Below are positions 57,679-64,000 of a DNA stretch of 64,000 bases, piece by piece (position 1 is the stretch's first letter; every line of letters starts with the position of its first letter). The translations under genes were made by a program, and so were the position numbers. This DNA comes from Gelidibacter japonicus (GTDB lineage: Bacteria; Bacteroidota; Bacteroidia; Flavobacteriales; Flavobacteriaceae): NCBI RefSeq assembly GCF_010725055.1, contig NZ_BJKB01000011.1, forward strand, positions 97,340 to 161,339, written 5' to 3'. Below the pieces are notes generated by a model. The model did not search any database. It saw nothing but the letters and a program-made list of their open reading frames with translations, and was not told the DNA's origin.

Positions 57679-59811
57679 TTATTTTTTGATCTTGGCTTTC
57701 TTAACCTTCTTGGTTTGTTTGTTTCCGGATTTTGGACGCACCAAGCTCATTTCATCAATTAAATGTTGTGCCCCCGCATACTTATCAATGATGAAAAGGA
57801 TGTAGCGCGCATCCACCATAATATTTCTGCAAATCTCAGGATCATAATACATGTCGCTCATGGTCCCTTCCCAGACACGGTCAAAATTCAATCCCACTAA
57901 GTTTCCATAGGCATCAATAGCTGGGCTTCCCGAATTTCCTCCAGTGGTATGATTTGTTCCCAAGAAACAAACAGGCACTTTTCCTGTGGCATCCGTGTAT
58001 TGCCCGTAATCCTTTTTAGCGTATAACTCCTGTAGCTTTTCGGGCACATCAAACTCATAATCCCCCGGGATATATTTTTCCATCACCCCATCCAAATAGG
58101 TCAAAGGCTCGTAGTAAACCGCATCTCTTGGCTCATAGCCTTTCACTTTACCATAAGTGACGCGCAAGGTTCCATTCGCATCTGGGAAATAACGTTGATC
58201 TGGCAACACCTCCATCAAAGCCGTCATATACTGCTGTTCAAGGCTATTAATCTGAGGATTCAATTCTTGGAATTTAGGCTCAACTTGCGTATAAAATGCA
58301 ATAATATAAGGCTTGATGTATTGGTAGGCGGCATCATCATTCAACTTCTCCAACACTTCACTCGAATTGCCTTCCAATACCTTTAAGGCACTTTCCAAAT
58401 TCGTAAAGGCCGTTTTATCATATATAGAAGCATCAACTTGATCGGTGTACAAAGGCATGACCGCCTCAAAAACCTCTCTATCTACCTTGGCATTGTAATT
58501 TTTATAAACCCCTTTCATACGAGCAATATTGGCATCTCTCTGCTTTTCAAAAGTCTCTTCACTGTTGGCCGCCGCACCTTCCAATTGCACAAGGCCAAAG
58601 ATCATGGGTGTCAACTCATTGGTCCTTAAAAAAACTTCCATAAAGCTGGTACGTTTCACGTTGACCTCCTCTATTTCGTGGTAAAGACGTTCAAGTTCAG
58701 GCAAAACATTTCCGTATTTGCTTTCCAGTCCCTTTGCTTTCAACTGTTTTGTAAATTCAGCCTCTTGGGCTTTTTTTATACCGATGGCCCCACTTTTTTC
58801 AATACCTAAATTCTCACCTTGCCATTTTTTCCAGGCATTGGCAATACGTGCCTGTTTGGAGGCATATTGGATTCTGATCTGATCATCGGCCTTCATATGG
58901 GCGTCAATCACTTTTAATGCTGCTTCCCTGATGGCAATTGCTCGTGGGTTGATTTTCTCAACGGTTTGTGCTATGGCAACGGCAGGAAGATACTCATCGG
59001 TAGTGCCAGGGAAACCAAATACCATGGTAAAATCATCCTCGCTCACTCCATCCAAAGAGACTGGCAAGAAATGTTTTGGTGTAAACGGAACATTATCTTC
59101 CGAATAGGCTGCAGGACGATTATTCTTATCGGCATAAATTCTGAACAAGGCAAAATCACCCGTATGACGTGGCCAGACCCAATTGTCGGTATCACTACCA
59201 AACTTTCCAATACTGGAAGGTGGCGCACCAACCAATCTGATATCCGTATAACGTTCAGTCACAAAAAGAAAATATTGATTGCCTTTATAGAACGCTTTAA
59301 TTCTCGTGTCCTGCCAATCTTCTTTTTGGGCTGCTTTTTCAATGGCCGTACTGTTACGCCCTCTTACGGATTGCTGTTCTCTATCGGACATAGTTTCCGT
59401 AACACCCTCAAGAACTTGTTTGGTGACATCTTCTATTCTAACGATAAATTCAATATATAGATTGTTATTTGGCAACTCTTCCTTAAGGTTCCTGGCCCAA
59501 AATCCGTCTTTCAAATAGTCGTTTTCCAAAGAGGAATGCGACTGAATCTGACTGAATCCACAGTGATGATTGGTCAAGACCAAACCTTTTGAAGAAATCA
59601 CTTCAGAGGTACAGCCACCGTTAAAATGTCCTATGGCGTCCTTCAAACTTGAGTTGTTGACATCATAAATATCTTTGGCAGACAATTTACTACCAAGACT
59701 TTGCATTTCGTCCTCATTCATACCTTGCAGTAATGACGGAATCCACATACCGCCTTGCTGTGCAGAAACTTGAAATGCAATAAAAAGAAATAAAATTCTG
59801 AAAACTTTCAT
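57679..59811 (-). CDS. S46 dipeptidyl-peptidase, DPP11-like
   Basis: A 710-residue exported peptidase of family S46. After the signal peptide (MKVFRILFLFIAFQVSAQ) the catalytic triad is His in LVLTNHHCGFSQIQ, Asp in SDTDNWVWPRHTGDF, and Ser in TTGGNSGSPAI. The sequence LVGLNFDRVWEGTMSDMYYDP has Arg after NFD. In DPP11 of Porphyromonas gingivalis this position (Arg673) sets preference for Asp/Glu at P1, whereas DPP7 has Gly. It probably releases acidic dipeptides in the periplasm during protein feeding. I start at the ATG at 59811; the frame extends 15 codons further. Confidence 0.95.
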   Translation of the reverse strand: MKVFRILFLFIAFQVSAQQGGMWIPSLLQGMNEDEMQSLGSKLSAKDIYDVNNSSLKDAIGHFNGGCTSEVISSKGLVLTNHHCGFSQIQSHSSLENDYLKDGFWARNLKEELPNNNLYIEFIVRIEDVTKQVLEGVTETMSDREQQSVRGRNSTAIEKAAQKEDWQDTRIKAFYKGNQYFLFVTERYTDIRLVGAPPSSIGKFGSDTDNWVWPRHTGDFALFRIYADKNNRPAAYSEDNVPFTPKHFLPVSLDGVSEDDFTMVFGFPGTTDEYLPAVAIAQTVEKINPRAIAIREAALKVIDAHMKADDQIRIQYASKQARIANAWKKWQGENLGIEKSGAIGIKKAQEAEFTKQLKAKGLESKYGNVLPELERLYHEIEEVNVKRTSFMEVFLRTNELTPMIFGLVQLEGAAANSEETFEKQRDANIARMKGVYKNYNAKVDREVFEAVMPLYTDQVDASIYDKTAFTNLESALKVLEGNSSEVLEKLNDDAAYQYIKPYIIAFYTQVEPKFQELNPQINSLEQQYMTALMEVLPDQRYFPDANGTLRVTYGKVKGYEPRDAVYYEPLTYLDGVMEKYIPGDYEFDVPEKLQELYAKKDYGQYTDATGKVPVCFLGTNHTTGGNSGSPAIDAYGNLVGLNFDRVWEGTMSDMYYDPEICRNIMVDARYILFIIDKYAGAQHLIDEMSLVRPKSGNKQTKKVKKAKIKK

Positions 59812-60205
59812 ATTTAAAATGGTTTTTAAAGTTTCCAAATATAAGAAAGCCACCACTAAGATTAAACTATTTATTGATGTATATCGGTTAAAAAAGAATC
59901 AAGACCGCTTCGCTTTTAGAATTATGAACAAAGACTTGAAGCGTTAAAATTCGAAAATTGTATTCCCAATCAAAATAGAAAACAAATTAAACAGGCTTGT
60001 TAATAACTTTAAAACATAAAATGTTCATAACCTTAAAAAACTTAATTGACTGGATAGATGAAAGATGAAATCAGCATAAATTGGATGATAATAAAATCAA
60101 TGACTGAATCATCATCTAATCAACTATTACTTGCCAAACAAAAGTCGATTAAAACAATCAAAACTTTTGTCTATCTTATCTTTCATAAAATTAAAGAACT
60201 TGAGA
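59812..60205. other. Divergent intergenic region
   Basis: About 390 bp between the S46 peptidase and aminotransferase genes. I see no RNA, repeat or clear terminator; the DNA is AT-rich. Confidence 0.4.
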
Positions 60206-61348
60206 ATGCATCACAATTCAAAACTTCCCCATGTAGGCACTACAATTTTTACCGTCATGAGCACTTTGGCGCAACAACACAAGGCACTCAATCTATCCCA
60301 AGGATTTCCAAACTTTAAAAGTGATCAAAAATTGATTGATTTGGTCACCAACGCCATGAATTCTGACTATAACCAATATGCTCCAATGGCAGGAAATTTA
60401 GAATTACGCGTTGCGATTACCAATAAATTTGAAAGACTCTACAACAGCACCTATCATCCAGATTCGGAAATAACCATTACAGCAGGTGCTACACAGGCGA
60501 TTTTCACCATCATCTCCACCTTTATAAAACCCGATGATGAAGTTGTTATTTTCAGACCTGCTTATGACTGCTATGAGCCGGCCATAGAATTGAATGGCGG
60601 AAAAACAATTTCCGTACAACTGGAAGCACCTCATTACCAAGTAGACTGGACGGCAGTTGCGAAAAAAATTAATTCCAAAACCAAGATGGTGATCATCAAC
60701 ACGCCCCAAAATCCGAGTGGCACTATATTTTCTGAAGAAGATATGTTCAATTTACAGGATTTGCTAAAAGGCACTGACATCATTTTGCTAAGCGATGAAG
60801 TTTACGAACATATTATTTTTGACGATAAAAAACATCAAAGTGCCTGCTTGTTTCCTGACCTTAAGTCACGAAGTTTTGTAGTGGCTTCCTTCGGAAAAAC
60901 CTTCCACAATACAGGCTGGAAATTAGGTTACTGCTGTGCGCCAAAAGCCTTGATGGCCGAGTTTCAGAAAGTACATCAATTTAATGTGTTTTGCGTCAAC
61001 CATCCGATGCAAAAAGCCTTGGCTGATTATTTACAGCATCCCGATCACTATCTGAAATTATCCGATTTTTATCAACGTAAACGCGATTTGTTTTTGAGCT
61101 TGATCAAAGACTCCCGATTCCAATTTACTCCGGCCCAAGGGGCATACTTTCAGATATTGGACTATTCAAATATCACCATGGAAAAGGATGTGGATTTTGC
61201 AAAACGACTGACTATTGACCATAAAATAGCATCTATTCCACTTTCAGTATTCAACACCGATAATCTGGATAATAAAGTGCTGAGATTCTGTTTTGCCAAA
61301 ACCGACGACACCTTAAAACAGGCCGCCGATATTTTAAATACGATTTAA
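60206..61348 (+). CDS. PLP aminotransferase, KAT/glutamine transaminase K-like
   Basis: A 380-residue class I aminotransferase. The PLP-binding Lys lies in VVASFGKTFHNTGWKLGYC. Other core motifs are SQGFPNF, YAPMAGNLELRVAI, AGATQAIFTII, TPQNPSGTIFSEEDM and SDEVYEHIIFD. The pattern fits kynurenine/glutamine aminotransferases and the methionine-preferring YbdL. It lies in a unit with an omega-amidase (61931), the usual partner that hydrolyses the alpha-ketoglutaramate or ketosuccinamate formed. I use the ATG at 60206. Confidence 0.93.
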   Translation: MHHNSKLPHVGTTIFTVMSTLAQQHKALNLSQGFPNFKSDQKLIDLVTNAMNSDYNQYAPMAGNLELRVAITNKFERLYNSTYHPDSEITITAGATQAIFTIISTFIKPDDEVVIFRPAYDCYEPAIELNGGKTISVQLEAPHYQVDWTAVAKKINSKTKMVIINTPQNPSGTIFSEEDMFNLQDLLKGTDIILLSDEVYEHIIFDDKKHQSACLFPDLKSRSFVVASFGKTFHNTGWKLGYCCAPKALMAEFQKVHQFNVFCVNHPMQKALADYLQHPDHYLKLSDFYQRKRDLFLSLIKDSRFQFTPAQGAYFQILDYSNITMEKDVDFAKRLTIDHKIASIPLSVFNTDNLDNKVLRFCFAKTDDTLKQAADILNTI

Positions 61349-61484
61349 AACAGGAATGACCCAATACCTTGTTAAAAGTTTAATTCCCATCCTAAAATTC
61401 AGTAATTTTACTATGCCAAAAACCACGGTTCACTCACCGAATTTAGAGAGGTTTTTCGGCACTAAAAAACTAAAAAACAATGTT

Positions 61485-61922
61485 ATGAGAATCTGGATAT
61501 TTATTTTTTTTATGAGTCTTGGAATTATGGCCAATGCTCAACATGTAGTTAGTGAAGGAGTAGCCTATGAGGTTAAGGGAAAATCTATTTTTAAAGAGGG
61601 TATTGATATTACGCACTCTCTTGACAAAACCCAAAAGGACCGTATTCTTAAAACCCATAGGACTAAAATAAGGTCAGAGAAAAGAGCTGAAAGAGCAAGA
61701 AAAAAACAAGAAAAGGCCCGCAAGAAAGCTGCAAAGGACTTAAAAAGAAAACAAAAGGCACAAAACAGGTACCTTAAAGCCACAAAGAAACTGGAGCAGA
61801 ATGAACTAAAGTACAATAGGCTCAAGGAAAGAGGAAGGCTTTCACCTAAAGATGAAGAAAAATGGCTAAAGAAATTAGATCGCTTTAAAAAGGATGTAGA
61901 AAAAAGAAGAAAAAGCTTATAA
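61485..61922 (+). CDS. Exported lysine/arginine-rich coiled-coil protein
   Basis: A 145-residue protein with a signal peptide (MRIWIFIFFMSLGIMANAQ), a short unique region (VVSEGVAYEVKGKSIFKEGIDITHSLDKTQKD), and then about 90 residues of highly charged helix (KRAERARKKQEKARKKAAKDLKRKQKAQ...). The helix should form a basic coiled coil in the periplasm or on the surface. It has no recognised family. It sits between the aminotransferase and omega-amidase genes, 8 bp before the latter. I use the ATG at 61485; the frame upstream lacks a signal peptide. Confidence 0.75.
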   Translation: MRIWIFIFFMSLGIMANAQHVVSEGVAYEVKGKSIFKEGIDITHSLDKTQKDRILKTHRTKIRSEKRAERARKKQEKARKKAAKDLKRKQKAQNRYLKATKKLEQNELKYNRLKERGRLSPKDEEKWLKKLDRFKKDVEKRRKSL

Positions 61923-61930
61923 AAATCATC

Positions 61931-62710
61931 ATGTCTGAAACCTTAAATATCGCCTTGATACAAACTGAGTTGATTTGGGAGCATCCTGAACAAAACAGAG
62001 CTGATCTTTCAAAAAAAATAGATGCTCTTATTGAAGAAGTAGATATTATTGTATTGCCCGAGATGTTTACTTCCGGTTTTACCATGAATCCTTCACGGGT
62101 TGCCGAAACCATGCAAGGTGAAACCATCGCCTGGTTAAAAAAAGTAGCAGCGAATAAACAAGCGGCCATTACCGGAAGTATGGTCATCAAAGAAAATGAC
62201 CACTACTACAACCGAATGGTCTTTGTGCATCCAAAAGGTGCGATTGACCATTATGACAAACGCCACACCTTTACCTATGCAGGTGAAGACAAGGTTTATA
62301 CGCCTGGTACCAAAAAAATCATTGTGGATTATAACGGATGGAAAATCTGTCCGTTAATCTGCTATGATCTCAGATTCCCAGTTTGGGCCAGAAATGTAGA
62401 GGCTTATGACGTCCTTATCTATGTTGCCAATTGGCCGGCCATACGGGTGGCTGCTTGGGATACATTATTAAAAGCACGTGCCATTGAAAATATGAGTTAT
62501 TGCGTAGGTGTCAACCGAGTTGGCAAAGACGACAACAATCATGACTACTCAGGACACTCTGCTGTTTATGATGTATTGGGAAATAGGATAGACAACATCC
62601 CTTTTGACAAAGAAGCTGTAGAAATTGTGACCCTTAAAAAAGAAGTTCTTGAACACAATAGATCCAAGTTTAATTTTTTGGCGGATCAGGATCAGTTTTC
62701 AATAAAGTAA
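61931..62710 (+). CDS. Nitrilase-family omega-amidase
   Basis: A 259-residue carbon-nitrogen hydrolase of the omega-amidase (YafV/Nit2) type. The catalytic triad is Glu in IIVLPEMFTSGF, Lys in HYDKRHTFTYAGED and Cys in CPLICYDLRFPVWARN. It would deaminate alpha-ketoglutaramate or ketosuccinamate to 2-oxoglutarate or oxaloacetate. Its partner aminotransferase lies upstream. The 3' end overlaps the convergent Ig-like protein gene by 41 bp. Confidence 0.93.
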   Translation: MSETLNIALIQTELIWEHPEQNRADLSKKIDALIEEVDIIVLPEMFTSGFTMNPSRVAETMQGETIAWLKKVAANKQAAITGSMVIKENDHYYNRMVFVHPKGAIDHYDKRHTFTYAGEDKVYTPGTKKIIVDYNGWKICPLICYDLRFPVWARNVEAYDVLIYVANWPAIRVAAWDTLLKARAIENMSYCVGVNRVGKDDNNHDYSGHSAVYDVLGNRIDNIPFDKEAVEIVTLKKEVLEHNRSKFNFLADQDQFSIK

Positions 62711-64000
62711 ATTCCTCAACCAAATCCCACCCCGTTCTTGCATCAATAATTTTCGAATAATAGCTGACGCGCTCCGGTTGAATCTTCTTGAGATAATTAC
62801 CCGTATCCCATTTTCTATTCCCATTGGCATCGTAAATAACTCTCAAATAATAAGTACCGGGATTGATATGCCTAAAATCAAACATTCGAGGTGCATCTGC
62901 AAACTGTTCGTATTTCACCTTGCCGCTATTATCCGTTAATTGTACGATCAAGGGATATTCGGCATCAATTAAACTAACGCGAACATCCGAAAGATCGGAA
63001 AATCTCTTGGTCTTTATTGTATAGTTCAAGGTATCATTGACTTTTCCGAAAAAATCCGTCACCGCTTCCGGTAAAAATTGAACCTGATAAACATTGGCCT
63101 CGGTTTTATCAAACTTAAATCGGTAGGTGTTTTTTAGTGTGTCAAGTTCAGTACTGAAATCAACATTTAAAGAATCTTTATCTCTTATAGAAATTCTGTC
63201 AAGATCAAGTTTTTCAAAAGGTACATTTCCTTCAATTAAAAAATCCGAATCAAAATCGATTGTACCCGTTCCTGAAGGTTTAATGATGAGTGAATCGATT
63301 TTCAAGTCTCGAAAACGGTGTTTTAGAGTATCCACATAGGCTTTGTTTTTGACCACAAATAAGGTCGTGTCCAACTCAACATTCGGTTTATACCAATAGT
63401 ACAACGTATCCCTTTGAGCATCTTTCACGATACGGTGTTCAAATCCATCGGGTTTGTCGCCCAACATTTCAATGCTTAAATTACTGACATCGCCTCTGTA
63501 TCCAAATTGTATTTTCTGTTTGGCAACCTGTGTTGGGCGTTCCATTTTAAAATCGGGCACCTCCTTAAACAATTTTATTTCGTAAAACGAATCGGTAGGA
63601 ACGGTAATTTCCTTATCATAAAACCCTATTTTATCGGATTTCTGCTGATAGGTGTAATTGCCATTTTCATCTTTTAAAGCTACCAATCGGTATGTTCCAG
63701 CCTTAATATTATCAATACTAAACGTACTGACACTATCTAAGGTATTGGTTACATATTTTGGGCGGGATTTATAAATTGTCGAATCGTTATAAGTAGAATC
63801 CACCTCGTACAACATCACCGAAACAAAGGTGTCTGGCTCTCGTTTTTCAGCATCGATAATTGCGCCTTTTACAGATAGGGAATCAATGTAAGCACCGGTA
63901 GAGAAGACGTATTTATAATAAGAATAGGGATTTTCTTCATTATTATCAACAATACTTTGTCCAAAATTGAACGCATAAGTGGTATTGGCCTGTAAGGTAT
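62670..64000 (-). CDS. Ig-like (Big_5) domain protein, 5'-truncated by window edge
   Basis: About 443 C-terminal residues are visible; the frame continues without a start through the window edge. The first visible part, LQANTTYAFNFGQSIVDNNEENPYSYYKYVFSTGAYIDSL, is the end of a bacterial Ig-like Big_5 domain. The following ~60-residue modules (VKGAIIDAEKREPDTFVSVMLYEVDS..., FSIDNIKAGTYRLVALKDENGNYTY; FDFRHINPGTYYLRVIYDANGNRKWDTG) resemble prealbumin-like or carboxypeptidase-regulatory-like domains. It is probably an exported lipoprotein or surface protein of a family common in Flavobacteriaceae. Confidence 0.85.
   Translation of the reverse strand, partial: TLQANTTYAFNFGQSIVDNNEENPYSYYKYVFSTGAYIDSLSVKGAIIDAEKREPDTFVSVMLYEVDSTYNDSTIYKSRPKYVTNTLDSVSTFSIDNIKAGTYRLVALKDENGNYTYQQKSDKIGFYDKEITVPTDSFYEIKLFKEVPDFKMERPTQVAKQKIQFGYRGDVSNLSIEMLGDKPDGFEHRIVKDAQRDTLYYWYKPNVELDTTLFVVKNKAYVDTLKHRFRDLKIDSLIIKPSGTGTIDFDSDFLIEGNVPFEKLDLDRISIRDKDSLNVDFSTELDTLKNTYRFKFDKTEANVYQVQFLPEAVTDFFGKVNDTLNYTIKTKRFSDLSDVRVSLIDAEYPLIVQLTDNSGKVKYEQFADAPRMFDFRHINPGTYYLRVIYDANGNRKWDTGNYLKKIQPERVSYYSKIIDARTGWDLVEEFTLLKTDPDPPKN

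Overview
The window looks like a stretch of a Flavobacteriaceae (Bacteroidota) chromosome. It is AT-rich. Exported proteins end in type IX secretion (T9SS) type A sorting domains. Start regions show TAnnTTTG-type -7 boxes instead of clear Shine-Dalgarno sites. Many genes belong to phylum-typical families: DUF4296, DUF4271, DUF3098, DUF3127 and DUF4301, a TonB-dependent receptor, an S46 peptidase and a bacterial geranylgeranylglyceryl-phosphate synthase. I saw no rRNA, tRNA, CRISPR array or prophage. The only clear mobile element is one IS3-family insertion sequence.

Layout. 1-11335 (minus) holds three related exported proteins: a fragment running off the left edge, a 253-residue protein resembling the C-terminal end of its neighbour, and a 2818-residue adhesin-like protein with tandem HYR-type repeats, PKD/Ig-like repeats, a LamG-like domain and a sorting domain. 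11945-23567 carries a glycosyltransferase, a PhoB/PhoR-like two-component system, a minimal T9SS cargo, a LuxE-like ligase, tyrS, an SDR enzyme, a dihydroorotase-DUF4296-glycosyltransferase group, and DUF4271-hemD. 23643-39492 holds housekeeping genes: pckA, a saccharopine dehydrogenase-like gene with an Lrp regulator, leuS, ftsX-DUF3098-uppP-truB, a TonB-like protein and tag.

39541-41281 is an unusual repeat array of heptamer-like units in alternating 69- and 87-bp spacing, interrupted by the IS3 element (39891-41205) with a 3-bp target duplication. 41468-46977 carries aat, a DUF3127 protein that looks like a small SSB, a flavin reductase, an orphan histidine kinase with a zinc-ribbon membrane protein, a HIT protein, greA and a Rieske-like lipoprotein.

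The most interesting part is 46974-53720 (minus). A TonB-dependent receptor is preceded by a clear TPP riboswitch whose P3 arm contains about 87 nt of heptamer repeats. Upstream lies a tightly overlapping operon: thiamine-binding protein, PnuC/PnuT-type transporter, NadR-like kinase and DUF4301. DUF4301 carries motifs resembling UDP-sugar pyrophosphorylases. Together these suggest a thiamine (or thiamine-precursor) scavenging locus with uncharacterised intracellular steps. 53789-64000 carries GGGP synthase, a phosphopantetheinyl transferase, ahcY, a Vsr-like nuclease, a DPP11-type peptidase, an aminotransferase/omega-amidase pair and an Ig-like protein cut by the right edge.

Two dispersed repeat families run through the intergenic DNA: arrays of 7-bp period and short AGATTCC palindromes placed right beside start or stop codons. 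All calls come from reading the sequence; no database search was run.
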